A DNA stretch of 35,247 nucleotides from JBOGDS01 sp050743075 (GCA_050743075.1 JBOGDS010000035.1:1-35247), one strand, 5' to 3'; positions 14,741 through 23,114 are shown, numbered from the stretch's first letter. Made by a program: numbers and translations. The notes: generated by a model not told the origin, from the letters alone.

Positions 14741-15447
14741 CAGACCTCCTCGCCGTCGGTGAGAACGCCCGACACGTACAGGCGTTGTGTCGACGCATAT
14801 CGCGGATGACACGTGGTCAAGGTGATGCGCCGTTCGGTGGGCGAGACCTCGGGCCCTTCACCCGGAACCGGGTCGACGACCCAGGTGTCGGTCGGCTCGA
14901 TGACCTCGGCCGCGTAGTCGATCGTGTAGGTCCAGGTCCCGGTGGCCGTGGTCACCTCGATCGTGTCGCCGGCCTCGATCTCGTTGAGATCGGCGAACGG
15001 GGCGCCGTGGCCGGACCGGTGGCCGGCGATGGACAGGTTGCCGAGCTCGCCGGGGTTGGCCGTGTCCTCGTAGTGACCGGGGCCGCGGGCGAGGTCGGAC
15101 CGTTCGACGCCCTGGACGACGTACCACTCCCAGTCGTCGCCGAGCCGGGGCGCTCGTATGATCGCGTAGGCATCTCCGATGTCGATCTCGTCGGGATCCT
15201 GGGCAGCGGGGACCGGCTGCCCCGACGGCGGAAGGGCCGACCACAGCTCGGCCGTTTCCTCGCGGAGGTCGTCCTGTGCCCGGTCGGTCTGGAGGCCTGT
15301 GCCCCACAACACGTACGCAACGTAGAGGAGGATCAGGACACCGGCCGTGAGCAGCGTCTCGCCGGTGACGCCGACGGTCGTCGCGAGTGGCCCCCGCGCA
15401 GGTCGCGATGCGGCCTTGTGCTGCGCGAACCGCGCTCGGCCGGACAT
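14740..15447 (-). CDS. Class E sortase
   Basis: A 235-residue membrane-anchored transpeptidase that would attach proteins with an LAxTG-type signal to the cell wall. An N-terminal cytoplasmic tail precedes a membrane helix (about 31-48). The catalytic triad is visible: His143 in AGHRSGHGAPF, Cys213 in TLTTCHPRYAS and Arg222 in QRLYVSG. The start at ATG 15447 has a GGAGG eight bases upstream; the in-frame ATGs at 15480 and 15483 lack one. No sorting-signal protein was seen in this window, so its substrates are elsewhere. A small membrane protein gene overlaps its stop. Confidence 0.88.
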   Translation of the reverse strand: MSGRARFAQHKAASRPARGPLATTVGVTGETLLTAGVLILLYVAYVLWGTGLQTDRAQDDLREETAELWSALPPSGQPVPAAQDPDEIDIGDAYAIIRAPRLGDDWEWYVVQGVERSDLARGPGHYEDTANPGELGNLSIAGHRSGHGAPFADLNEIEAGDTIEVTTATGTWTYTIDYAAEVIEPTDTWVVDPVPGEGPEVSPTERRITLTTCHPRYASTQRLYVSGVLTDGEEV

Positions 15448-15617
15448 CTTCTGAGCCTCCGTGGGGCCGTGTATGGTCATCATCGGTCGGAAGTGACGCG
15501 AGCGACCAGAGCAAGCGTAACGGGCACGCAAGACCCCCCTCGGGGGCGGTGGAGCGGGCACGACCCGGGCCCTGAAGTGTGGGTCCGACAACACCCGCCC
15601 CGCTCGAGGGAGAGGTA

Positions 15618-15818
15618 ATGGCTCAGGGCACCGTGAAGTGGTTCAACTCCGAGAAGGGCTACGGCTTCATCGCCGTAGACGGAGGGCAGGACCTCTTCGT
15701 CCACTACACGGCGATCGACATGGAAGGTTACCGCAGCCTCGAGGACGGTCAGCGGGTCGAATTCGAGGTCGGCCAGGGCCCGAAGGGTCCCCAGGCCGAG
15801 CAGGTTCGCATCGTCTGA
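15618..15818 (+). CDS. Cold-shock domain protein
   Basis: A 66-residue CspA-family RNA chaperone. RNP1 is GYGFIAV (canonical KGFGFI, here with Tyr) and RNP2 DLFVHYTAI; the opening MAQGTVKWFNSEKG and closing GPKGPQAEQVRIV are standard. It acts on mRNA secondary structure in the cytoplasm. GGGAGAGG lies just upstream of the ATG. The open frame continues 13 codons further but those are not part of the family. A second member is encoded at 27504-27707. Confidence 0.94.
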   Translation: MAQGTVKWFNSEKGYGFIAVDGGQDLFVHYTAIDMEGYRSLEDGQRVEFEVGQGPKGPQAEQVRIV

Positions 15819-15920
15819 CCCCGACCCCGCCTCACGACGGCCCGGTCCTCGGACCCCCGGGTGGCCGGAGTCACATCCCAGCCGGATCTTGGTTGTCGCG
15901 CGCCGGGGGACAATGGGGTC

Positions 15921-16319
15921 GTGAGCGTTGGCCACCCCGTTCTCGTCTACGACGGCGACTGCCGATTCTGCGCCTCGTGCGTTGACTTCGTCACCCGCCG
16001 TGTCCACACGAGTGCGGAGATCGTCGCCTGGCAGCTCACCGACCTCGATGCGCTCGGCACGACCCAGGAGCGTGCCCAGTACGAACTGCTGTGGATCGAC
16101 GCGTCCGGTCGCATCGACGGTGGCGCCCAGGCGGTCGCACAGATCCTGGTGGATGCCGGTGGCGCGTGGCGGCCGCTGGGTCGGGCCATGCGCGTGCCGC
16201 CCGTCCGGTGGGTGGCGCACGTGGTGTACCGGGTCGTCGCGAACAACCGTCACCGACTTCCAGGAGGCACGCCCGCGTGCGCCATCCCGGCCGAGGAACG
16301 CTCGGGCATCGCCCGCTGA
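15921..16319 (+). CDS. DCC-family thiol-disulfide oxidoreductase
   Basis: A 132-residue DUF393 protein with the family signature VYDGDCRFCASC at residues 9-20 (redox pair Cys14/Cys17) followed by VTRRVHTSAEIVAWQL. The family has a thioredoxin-like fold; its physiological role is poorly defined. The GTG at 15921 is chosen because it directly precedes the domain. There is no Shine-Dalgarno, but ACAAT-like bases about 8 bp upstream suggest a leaderless message. Confidence 0.8.
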   Translation: MSVGHPVLVYDGDCRFCASCVDFVTRRVHTSAEIVAWQLTDLDALGTTQERAQYELLWIDASGRIDGGAQAVAQILVDAGGAWRPLGRAMRVPPVRWVAHVVYRVVANNRHRLPGGTPACAIPAEERSGIAR

Positions 16320-16349
16320 CATCACTCAGAGCGGCCTATCCCTGGTCGT

Positions 16350-16372
16350 GAGACAGACATGTACAGTGTCTC
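16350..16372. promoter_or_regulatory. Candidate TetR operator (GAGAC-N13-GTCTC), regulator side
   Basis: GAGACA and TGTCTC form an inverted repeat over 23 bp, about 42 bp before the TetR-family gene. A -10-like TACAGT (16362-16367) lies inside it, so a bound dimer would block RNA polymerase. An equivalent repeat with identical 13-base spacing lies in front of the minus-strand transporter operon at 26604-26626. Confidence 0.7.
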
Positions 16373-16414
16373 GCAGCCCGGTGCTGCGCCCCGGGTCGTG
16401 GGAGAGAGGCCTGG

Positions 16415-17038
16415 ATGGACAAGGGAGCCGCGCCGGGAAGCCACCCCGTGGCGAGGCGGGCACGTGGCCCGCGCGACGTCGTCGACCTCGCCACCCGGTG
16501 CTACCTGGATGGCGAGCCGATCGAGATGTCCGAGTTGGCCCAGCAGCTCGGCATCGGCCGTGCCACTCTCTACCGCTGGCTGGGCAACCGGGAAAGGCTG
16601 ATCGAGACGGTGCTGGCAGAAGCCACCGACCGGACCTACCGCCGGGCCGCGCGCCATGCCCGGGGCGTTGGCGCGGCGCGGGTGCTCGACCTCATGCGGC
16701 GCGGTATGCGCGACGTGCTGGCGGCGGAGCCGTTGCAGGTCTTCACCAAGCGCGAACCCCTGCTGTTCATCCGGCTCGCCACCATGCCCGGCAAGATCGA
16801 GGACCAAGCCGCAACCGTGATCGCCGAGGTCATCGAGGAGGAGATCACTGCCGGCAGGCTGGACCTGCCGGTTCCCGCGCGGACCGTCGCGCTGGGCCTG
16901 GTCCGGATCAGTGACGCCCTGCTCTACGCCCCCCTGTTCGGACGGTCCGAGCCGGAGGTCGAGACGGCGCTCGACCTGGCCGCGCTCCTCCTCGGTGTCG
17001 CCGACCGCCGGCCCGAGTCCGCCGGGAGCCCTGCATGA
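16415..17038 (+). CDS. TetR/AcrR-family regulator, QsdR-type
   Basis: A 207-residue repressor. The N-terminal helix-turn-helix is MSELAQQLGIGRATLYRWLGNRERLIETVL (about residues 38-67); the C-terminal ligand domain resembles the QsdR-type TetR fold (AVALGLVRISDALLYAPLFG-like segment, residues ~160-180). QsdR regulates lactone degradation in Rhodococcus; related proteins sit beside acyl-CoA or hydroxy-acid genes. Its stop overlaps the next gene (ATGA), so it is the first gene of a four-gene operon it probably represses itself through the inverted repeat at 16350-16372. GGAGAG lies eight bases before the ATG. The inducing ligand is unknown; an acyl-CoA intermediate is a reasonable guess. Confidence 0.85.
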   Translation: MDKGAAPGSHPVARRARGPRDVVDLATRCYLDGEPIEMSELAQQLGIGRATLYRWLGNRERLIETVLAEATDRTYRRAARHARGVGAARVLDLMRRGMRDVLAAEPLQVFTKREPLLFIRLATMPGKIEDQAATVIAEVIEEEITAGRLDLPVPARTVALGLVRISDALLYAPLFGRSEPEVETALDLAALLLGVADRRPESAGSPA

Positions 17039-17802
17039 ACCTGTTCGACCTGTCCGGCAAGGTCGCCCTCGTGACGGGCGGCACCCGGGGCATCGGCCTG
17101 ATGATCGCGCGCGGGCTGCTCGATGCCGGCGCGCAGGTGTTCGTCAGCTCCCGCGACGCGTCCGCCTGTGCCGCCGCGGCGGCCGAGCTCTCTGCACACG
17201 GCGACGTCGACGCCATCGCAGTCGACGTGTCGTCGGAGGAGGGGTGCGTGCGGCTGGTGGGCGCCCTGCGGACCCGGGTGACCCGCCTGGACGTCCTGGT
17301 CAACAACGCCGGCACCAACTGGGCCGCGCCCGTCGACGAGTACCCCGCGTCCGGCTGGGACAAGGTGCTCGCCCTCAACCTTCGGGCGCCGTTCCTCCTC
17401 ACCCGGACGGCGTTGCCGCTGCTCGAAGCCGCGGGGACCGCGGACGATCCGGCCCGCGTGATCAACATCGGCAGCATCGACGGCCTGCACGTCCCGTCCT
17501 TCCCGACGTACGCGTACTCGGCGAGCAAGGCCGGCCTCCACCACCTGACCCGCACGCTCGCCCGCGAGCTCGGTCCCCGCCATGTCACGGTCAACGCCGT
17601 GGCACCAGGCCCGTTCGAGTCGAGGATGATGAACGCCACCTTGCAGACCCATGGCGACGCGATCATCGCGGCATCGCCGCTCGGGCGCATCGGCCAGCCC
17701 GACGACATGGCGGGTGTCGCGGTATACCTCGCCAGCCGCGCCGGCGCCTATGTGACGGGGGCGGTCATCCCCGTCGACGGCGGGATCGCGACGACGTTGT
17801 GA
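17035..17802 (+). CDS. SDR-family oxidoreductase (first)
   Basis: A 255-residue classical short-chain dehydrogenase/reductase. The cofactor loop is VTGGTRGIG, the structural motif NNAGTNWAAP, the catalytic Ser lies in NIGSIDG and the Tyr-Lys pair in AYSASKAG; it closes with VTGAVIPVDGG. No acidic residue that would fix NAD over NADP is certain by eye (VFVSSRDASA leans to NADPH). Overlaps of four bases on both sides place it firmly in the TetR-SDR-SDR-kinase operon. Likely reaction: oxidation or reduction of a hydroxy or keto group on the cluster's substrate. Confidence 0.88.
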   Translation: MNLFDLSGKVALVTGGTRGIGLMIARGLLDAGAQVFVSSRDASACAAAAAELSAHGDVDAIAVDVSSEEGCVRLVGALRTRVTRLDVLVNNAGTNWAAPVDEYPASGWDKVLALNLRAPFLLTRTALPLLEAAGTADDPARVINIGSIDGLHVPSFPTYAYSASKAGLHHLTRTLARELGPRHVTVNAVAPGPFESRMMNATLQTHGDAIIAASPLGRIGQPDDMAGVAVYLASRAGAYVTGAVIPVDGGIATTL

Positions 17803-18602
17803 GCGCGACGTCGACGCCGGGTTCCGCCCTCGCGGTCCTCGATGTCCAGGGCAAGGTCGCGCTGGTCACGGGCGCCGCCCGTGGGATTGGCGCCGCAATG
17901 GCGTGCCGGCTCGCGGAGCGGGGTGCCCAGGTCGTCGTCGCTGATGTCGACGACGTCGCCGCAGCCGACGTAGCCCGGCACAGTGGCGGCACCGCGATCC
18001 ACTGCGACGTCCGCGACCTTGCCGACAACCAGGCGGCGGTCGCGCGGGCCGTCCAGGCGTACGGCGGCCTCGACATGGCGGTGCTCAACGCCGGCGTTCC
18101 GGGCACCGGACTGGTCGACGGTCTCGACCTCGAGGCCTACAGCACTGCTGTTGCGGTCAACCTCGACGGTGTCGTGTTCGGCGTCGCTGCCGCGCTGCCG
18201 CCGCTCCGGGCGCGCGGCGGGGGCGATGTCGTCGTCACCGCGAGTCTCGCCGGGCTGACGCCGGTTGCGAGTGATCCGGTGTACACGGCAACCAAGCACG
18301 CGGTCGTCGGCCTGGTGCGCTCACTCGCGCCCGCGGTCGAGGCAGACGGCATCCGGGTCAACGCACTGTGCCCCGGGTGGGCCGACACGGCGATCGTCGA
18401 CCGCATCAGGGCGAACCTCCAGGAGCAGGGGCACCCACTGCTGGCCGTGGATGACGTTGTCGACGCCTTGGCGGCTCTCCTCGGCGCCGGACGGTCCGGC
18501 GAGTGCTGGTGGGTGCAACCAGGCCGGCCGGCGGCGCCGTACGAGTTCCGCGGTGTTCCCGGGCCACGCCCTGCTGCCACGTCGGAGGGCGGCGCCGCGT
18601 GA
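17799..18602 (+). CDS. SDR-family oxidoreductase (second)
   Basis: A 267-residue SDR, divergent from the preceding one. Cofactor loop VTGAARGIG, with VVVADVDD after the second strand suggesting NAD(H); LNAGVPG replaces the usual NNAG; catalytic Ser in VTASLAGL and Tyr-Lys in PVYTATKHA. The C-terminus is extended and Pro-rich rather than ending in the usual DGG motif. The GTG start overlaps the previous stop (GTGA) and its own stop overlaps the kinase start, so the two SDRs and kinase are made together. Confidence 0.87.
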   Translation: MSATSTPGSALAVLDVQGKVALVTGAARGIGAAMACRLAERGAQVVVADVDDVAAADVARHSGGTAIHCDVRDLADNQAAVARAVQAYGGLDMAVLNAGVPGTGLVDGLDLEAYSTAVAVNLDGVVFGVAAALPPLRARGGGDVVVTASLAGLTPVASDPVYTATKHAVVGLVRSLAPAVEADGIRVNALCPGWADTAIVDRIRANLQEQGHPLLAVDDVVDALAALLGAGRSGECWWVQPGRPAAPYEFRGVPGPRPAATSEGGAA

Positions 18603-19669
18603 CCGACCTGCGTGCCGACCTGGCGGGGGAGGTACGTCCGGAGGATGCGTTCGACCTCGGGGCGCTGACCGCGTGGCTCGCCGGGCACGTCGACGGACTC
18701 CATGGGGTCCCGGAGGTGCGCCAGTTCACCGGCGGCGCGTCCAACCGGACGTTCCTGCTGCGCTATCCGTCCCGTGACCTGGTGCTGCGATGCCCGCCCG
18801 GCGGGACCCGTCCGTCGTCAGGTCACGACATGCGCCGCGAGTACGTGGTGCAGCAGCGGCTGCGCCCGGTGTTCCCGTACGTGCCGGCGGTGGTGGCCCT
18901 GTGCGAGGACCCGGGTGTGATCGGCGTGCCGTTCAACGTCGTCCAGCGCCTCGAGGGTCCGATCCTGCGGCGTTCCGTGCCACCGGGCGTGACGCTTGAC
19001 CACGCGACGGCACGCCGGCTCTGCGGCGAGTTCGTCGACCGCCTGGTGGAGCTGCACTCGGTGGACGTGGGCGCCGTGGGATTGGACGATCTCGGGCCGG
19101 GCCCGGGCTACGTCGCGCGCCAGGTGGCCGGGTGGGCGGAGCGGTACCGGCAGGCCCGCACCGACGACGTTCCCGACTTCGAACCGGTGATGGCCTGGCT
19201 CGCTGAGCGCCAGCCCGCGGACGTCGGCTCCTGTCTCGTCCACAACGACTTCCGGCTCGACAACGTCGTCCTCGACCCGTCCGACCCCGGCCGCATCGTC
19301 GGCATCCTGGACTGGGAGATGGCGACGGTCGGGGATCCGCTGATGGACCTGGGCGGCGGCCTTGCCTACTGGGTGCAGTCCGACGACGACGAGGAGTACC
19401 GGTCGCTGCGCCGCCAGCCGACCCACCTGCCCGGCATGCTCACCCGGACCGAGATCGTCGCCGCGTACACGGAACAGCGTGATCTCGCGACCCGTGACTG
19501 GGCGTTCTACGAGGTGTTCGGCCTGTTCCGGCTGGCCGGCATCGCCCAGCAGATCCACTACCGCTACCACCACCGGCAGACGACCAACCCGGCGTTCTCG
19601 CATCTCGGCCGCAGCGTGCAGAAGCTCGCCCGCCGCTGCGCCCGCCTGATCGACGGCGCCACCCCATGA
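18599..19669 (+). CDS. Phosphotransferase, APH fold, ACAD10/11 N-terminal-domain type
   Basis: A 356-residue kinase of the aminoglycoside-phosphotransferase superfamily. Key segments are FTGGASNRTFLLRY (nucleotide loop), VVQRLEGPILRR, the catalytic LVHNDFRLDNVVL (HxDxxxxN) and the metal-binding GILDWEMATVGDPLMD. This subclass, the stand-alone relative of the kinase domain of ACAD10/11, is found beside acyl-CoA genes; in levulinate catabolism (LvaA) and in mammalian ACAD10/11 it phosphorylates 4-hydroxyacyl-CoA. Antibiotic resistance is unlikely. With an acyl-CoA synthetase and two SDRs in the neighbouring operons, a 4-hydroxyacyl-CoA kinase is the best inference. Its stop codon lies within the left arm of the terminator palindrome. 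Confidence 0.83.
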   Translation: MTDLRADLAGEVRPEDAFDLGALTAWLAGHVDGLHGVPEVRQFTGGASNRTFLLRYPSRDLVLRCPPGGTRPSSGHDMRREYVVQQRLRPVFPYVPAVVALCEDPGVIGVPFNVVQRLEGPILRRSVPPGVTLDHATARRLCGEFVDRLVELHSVDVGAVGLDDLGPGPGYVARQVAGWAERYRQARTDDVPDFEPVMAWLAERQPADVGSCLVHNDFRLDNVVLDPSDPGRIVGILDWEMATVGDPLMDLGGGLAYWVQSDDDEEYRSLRRQPTHLPGMLTRTEIVAAYTEQRDLATRDWAFYEVFGLFRLAGIAQQIHYRYHHRQTTNPAFSHLGRSVQKLARRCARLIDGATP

Positions 19670-19720
19670 TCATGTCGACTTAGCCCCCGGAAAGGGTGGC
19701 AAAGTCGACATGATCATGGG
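19663..19720. terminator. Perfect 19-bp palindrome between convergent operons
   Basis: CCCATGATCATGTCGACTT (19663-19681) pairs perfectly with AAGTCGACATGATCATGGG (19702-19720). The 20-base loop contains a further weaker stem (GCCCCC with GGGTGGC). It overlaps the kinase stop codon and lies 12 bp past the end of the substrate-binding-protein gene, so it can terminate transcription from both sides. There is no T tract. The element also resembles dispersed intergenic palindromes of actinomycetes. Confidence 0.8.
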
Positions 19721-19731
19721 AGCTGGGTTCG

Positions 19732-21030
19732 TCAGAAGCAGGGCGCCGTGAAGTCGTAGTCCGCGGCCACGTCGCTGACGAACAGGTCCTCCTGCACGCT
19801 GACACCGGTCGGCGCGGCCTCGTCGACCCGGGAGATCAGGCTCTGCCGGAACACGGCCTCGCCGGGCTCGCCGGCGTAATTTCCCGCCTCGGGCGGCAGC
19901 ATGCCCTCGTAGTCGACCTCCTCCAGACCTTGCGCCGCCTCCCGCAGGCCGGCGCGGGTGAGGTCGCCGTTCTCGACGGCATCCTCGAGCGCCGCCTTCA
20001 GCGGGTACGACCACACCCAGCCGGCCGTCGCGCCGTCGTTCGGCTCGAAGTCGCCGAGGGCGTCGCGCATGGCCTGGTGCCCGGGCGTGTCCGTAGCCCA
20101 CGGCCCCCATGGGCCGGACTGGTGGTAGAGGGCGGTGAGTGCGGGAGCAGCCGGGCTCGCCAGCAGGGCGGGGTTCCAGGTGGGGCTGGTTCCGATGAAC
20201 CGACCCTGGTACCCGGCTGCAGCAGCCTGCCCGACGACGGCCGCGGCGTCGGCCGGGCCGGTGGTGATGATCACGACATCGGGGTTCTGAGTGACGACGG
20301 CCTGGATCGCGGCGGCCTGGTTGGGCTCGCCCTGCCCGGTCTCGACGTCGGTGAACTCGAGCCCGAGGGCCTCCGCTGCCGCCGCAGCCCCGCCGGCGGC
20401 GTCGCCGCCGTAGTCACCGGGGTAGTGGACCGCCATCACGCTCTGTGCGCCGAACTCGCGCACCGCCCAGTCGACGGAGTTCATCGACTCGAAGCAGTAG
20501 TTCGTGCCGGACTCCAGGATGACGTCCTCGAACTCGTACGCGGAGGTCCATGCGGCGGGCGCAGCGACGATGTCGCTCGAGTCCATGTCGCCGAGAACGG
20601 CCGCGGTGGTCGGCGAGCCCAGCGTCTGCGCCATCGCCAGGATCTCGTCCTTGATCTCCTGGTACACCTGGCTGTGCGTCTCCGGGTTGTAGAGGTTGTC
20701 GCGGACGTACTCCGTGACGTTGACGTCGTAGCCGCCGATGCCGCCGTCCGCGTTCACCCGCTGCCAGAACGCCTCCTGCGCGGCGACGATCGGAACGGCG
20801 AGCGCGGCGAACGGGCCTGCGGTGAGGTCGGAGACGGTGCCGAGGTAGATGCAGCCGTTGTCCTCGTTGACCGCGTCGGGGCAGGGCTCCGACGTCACGC
20901 CGACGTCGGTCTGGACCTCGGCGTCGTCGCCGTCGTCGGGACCGGCTTCTGGCTCGCCGCCGCGGCACGCGGTGGCCACGAAGCCGGCGGCCAGCACGAC
21001 AGCCAGCAGCTTGCTGCGTCGTTGGGACAT
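19732..21030 (-). CDS. ABC transporter substrate-binding lipoprotein (LivK type)
   Basis: A 432-residue extracytoplasmic solute-binding protein of the branched-chain amino acid type (Peripla_BP_6). The signal peptide MSQRRSKLLAVVLAAGFVATAC ends in a lipobox with Cys22, followed by an acidic flexible stretch to about residue 45. The mature part shows the two-lobe fold with GTVSDLTAGPFAAL, NADGGIGGYDVNV, VVIITTGPADAAAVVGQA and GYQGRFIGTSPTW. Four Cys in the mature protein may form disulfides. Members of this family carry amino acids, amides, urea and also carboxylic and aromatic acids; the acyl-CoA synthetase in the operon argues for an organic acid. It is the last gene of the minus-strand operon. 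Confidence 0.9.
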   Translation of the reverse strand: MSQRRSKLLAVVLAAGFVATACRGGEPEAGPDDGDDAEVQTDVGVTSEPCPDAVNEDNGCIYLGTVSDLTAGPFAALAVPIVAAQEAFWQRVNADGGIGGYDVNVTEYVRDNLYNPETHSQVYQEIKDEILAMAQTLGSPTTAAVLGDMDSSDIVAAPAAWTSAYEFEDVILESGTNYCFESMNSVDWAVREFGAQSVMAVHYPGDYGGDAAGGAAAAAEALGLEFTDVETGQGEPNQAAAIQAVVTQNPDVVIITTGPADAAAVVGQAAAAGYQGRFIGTSPTWNPALLASPAAPALTALYHQSGPWGPWATDTPGHQAMRDALGDFEPNDGATAGWVWSYPLKAALEDAVENGDLTRAGLREAAQGLEEVDYEGMLPPEAGNYAGEPGEAVFRQSLISRVDEAAPTGVSVQEDLFVSDVAADYDFTAPCF

Positions 21031-21057
21031 TGTTTGTTCCCCTTCCAGGTGGGTGGA

Positions 21058-22230
21058 TCAGTAGGTGAAGGGCCAGGACTTCCAGTAGTTGCGGATGCGA
21101 ACCCAGATGCCGTAGAGCCCGCGCGGCTCGACGATCAGGAACCCGATGATGAGCAGGCCGTAGAGCAGCGACTCGACCTGGAAGACGTTGGGGAAGTCGG
21201 TCGGCGACGAGCTCACGGCAGGGACGACGGACGGCAGCTCGCGGGTGAGCCGGGGGAGCAGAGTGATGAACAGGGCGCCCATGATCGAGCCGGAGATCGT
21301 CGCCACCCCGCCGATCAGCACCATGGCGATGAACTGGATCGACAGCAGGAGGTTGAACGAGCCGGGGTCGAAGAACCCGGTCACCGTGTAGAGCAGGGCG
21401 CCGGCGCAGCCGGCGTAGAACGACGACACGGCGAACGCGAGCGCCTTGTGGCGGGCGAGCCCCACGCCCATGATCTCGGCCGCGACGTCGCGGTCGCGCA
21501 CAGCGGCGAACGCCCGGCCGATCTTCGAGCGCACCAGGTTGCGAGCGAGTACGGCGAAGATCACGAGCAGGACGAGCATCAGCAGGTACATCTGCTGGTC
21601 GGCGGACAGGTAGGGGCCGTCCTGGTTGAGCGGGAAGCCGAACAGCTCCGGCACGGCCGCCTGCCGGCCGACCCCGGGGCCGCCGGTGACGTCGTCCCAC
21701 TCGTCGAAGATGTGCTCGCCGACGAACACCAGGCCGAGCGTGACGATCGCGAGGTAGAGCCCGCGCAGCCGGACCGCCAGCGGAGCGACCAGCAGTCCGG
21801 CGAGGCCGGCGACGACGCCAGCGGCCAGCAGCCACACCGGCACGAACGTGATACCGAAGCCGGCGGTCCGCCCGTCCGGGTCGCCGCTGACCACCGCCGC
21901 GGTGTAGGCGCCGATGCCGAGGAAGAACGCGTGGCCGAGCGACACCTGCCCGGCGTAGCCGGTGACGATGTTGAGCCCGATCGCACCGATCGCGGCGACG
22001 TAGCCCACCGCCAGCAGGCGCAGCCAGTCGTCGGTGAGCGCGAATGGCAACAGCAGCGCACCCACGGCGATCACCCCGACCCAGACCTGCTTCGGGCGGG
22101 TGTTGAGCAGCCGCAGCTCCTGCGCGTAGGCGGTGAACATGCCGGGCCGGCCGCGTAGCGGCCTCGTGCGCCGCGTCGTCGCCGTCGTCGAAGGGTCGGC
22201 AGGCGCGGAGGATGACAGCGTGGTCGTCAT
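21058..22230 (-). CDS. Branched-chain-type ABC permease (LivM type)
   Basis: A 390-residue inner-membrane permease with about 9-10 hydrophobic segments. Family blocks are IGLNIVTGYAGQVSLGHAFFLGIGAY, the GLYLAIVTLGL stretch, and the cytoplasmic coupling region VRDRDVAAEIMGVGLARHKALAF. It follows LivH with an ATGA overlap. The first ~30 residues (Ser/Thr/Arg-rich) are unusual additions. The long open frame further upstream is an antisense or shifted shadow of LivH. Confidence 0.92.
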   Translation of the reverse strand: MTTTLSSSAPADPSTTATTRRTRPLRGRPGMFTAYAQELRLLNTRPKQVWVGVIAVGALLLPFALTDDWLRLLAVGYVAAIGAIGLNIVTGYAGQVSLGHAFFLGIGAYTAAVVSGDPDGRTAGFGITFVPVWLLAAGVVAGLAGLLVAPLAVRLRGLYLAIVTLGLVFVGEHIFDEWDDVTGGPGVGRQAAVPELFGFPLNQDGPYLSADQQMYLLMLVLLVIFAVLARNLVRSKIGRAFAAVRDRDVAAEIMGVGLARHKALAFAVSSFYAGCAGALLYTVTGFFDPGSFNLLLSIQFIAMVLIGGVATISGSIMGALFITLLPRLTRELPSVVPAVSSSPTDFPNVFQVESLLYGLLIIGFLIVEPRGLYGIWVRIRNYWKSWPFTY

Positions 22231-23114
22231 ACCCGCTCGACCTCCGGGGTCCCGAACAGCCCGTAGGGCCGCACGAGCAGGACGGCGACCATGAGCAGGT
22301 AAGGCGACACCAGCTGGAAGTTCGCACCGAGCCAGGGGGCGACGTCGGCCTGGTAGCCGGCGACGAGCGACTGCACCAGGCCCACCGCGAGCCCGCCGAC
22401 CACCGCCCCGCCGACGGAGTCGATGCCACCGAGGATGATCGCCGGCAGTGCCGCGAACGCGATGATGAAGGTGGTCTGGTCGACGCCGGAGCCAGTGCCT
22501 ACGAACACCCCGGCGACGGCGGCCAGCCCGCCGGCCAGCGCCCAGGACAGTGCGAACACCTTTCCGACGGAGATACCCTGCGACATGGCGGCTTCCTGGT
22601 CCAGCGCGACCGCGCGCATGGCCAGCCCGTAGCGAGTCCATCGCAGGAAGGCCAGCAGGCCGGCGACGACGATGGCCGCCGCGGCGAACCCCGCCAGATA
22701 CCGCTGCTGGACGTCGACACCGAGGATCGTCACGTTGTCGAGCCCCCACGGGTCGCCCAGCTGCCGCACGTCCGTCCCGATGAGCGCGTTGACGAACACC
22801 CGCACCACGACGTCGATACCCAGCGTGATGATGGCGATGACGAAGACCGGCTTGCCGATCATCGGCCGGATCGCGGTGCGCTCGACGGTCAGGCCGAGCC
22901 CGGCGCCGACAAGCACCGCGAGCGGCACGGCGAGGGCGAAGCCGACCTGCGGCGTCAGATAGCTGACCGCCACGGCGCCGGCCACCATGAGCGCCGGCTG
23001 GGCGAACGAGATGACCCGCATGGCCCGGTAGATGATGACGAAGCCCAGAGCGAGTAGCGCGTACGTCGCCCCCGTCCCCAGCCCGCGGACGACGATCTCG
23101 AGCAGCTCGCTCAC
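22227..23114 (-). CDS. Branched-chain-type ABC permease (LivH type)
   Basis: A 295-residue permease with about 8 membrane segments. Recognisable blocks are GLGTGATYALLALGFVIIYR, MRVISFAQPALM (usually INFAHG at this place), the EAA-like coupling loop MRAVALDQEAAMSQGI, and FIIAFAALPAIILGGIDSVGGAVVGG. The GTG start overlaps the stop of the acyl-CoA synthetase (GTGA), which fixes it against the longer open frame. It forms the transport channel with LivM. Confidence 0.92.
   Translation of the reverse strand: MSELLEIVVRGLGTGATYALLALGFVIIYRAMRVISFAQPALMVAGAVAVSYLTPQVGFALAVPLAVLVGAGLGLTVERTAIRPMIGKPVFVIAIITLGIDVVVRVFVNALIGTDVRQLGDPWGLDNVTILGVDVQQRYLAGFAAAAIVVAGLLAFLRWTRYGLAMRAVALDQEAAMSQGISVGKVFALSWALAGGLAAVAGVFVGTGSGVDQTTFIIAFAALPAIILGGIDSVGGAVVGGLAVGLVQSLVAGYQADVAPWLGANFQLVSPYLLMVAVLLVRPYGLFGTPEVERV

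Noticed and set aside
18599..19669. Aminoglycoside resistance phosphotransferase
   Set aside because: The protein has the APH fold, but its length, sequence details and operon with SDRs and acyl-CoA genes match the ACAD10/11-like acyl-CoA kinase subgroup instead.
19930..22158. A 742-codon open frame on the plus strand, antisense to the binding protein and LivM genes
   Set aside because: The translation is Gly/Arg/Asp/Val-rich without domains, whereas the minus strand encodes clear family members with signal peptide and conserved motifs. Long antisense frames are expected in high-GC DNA.
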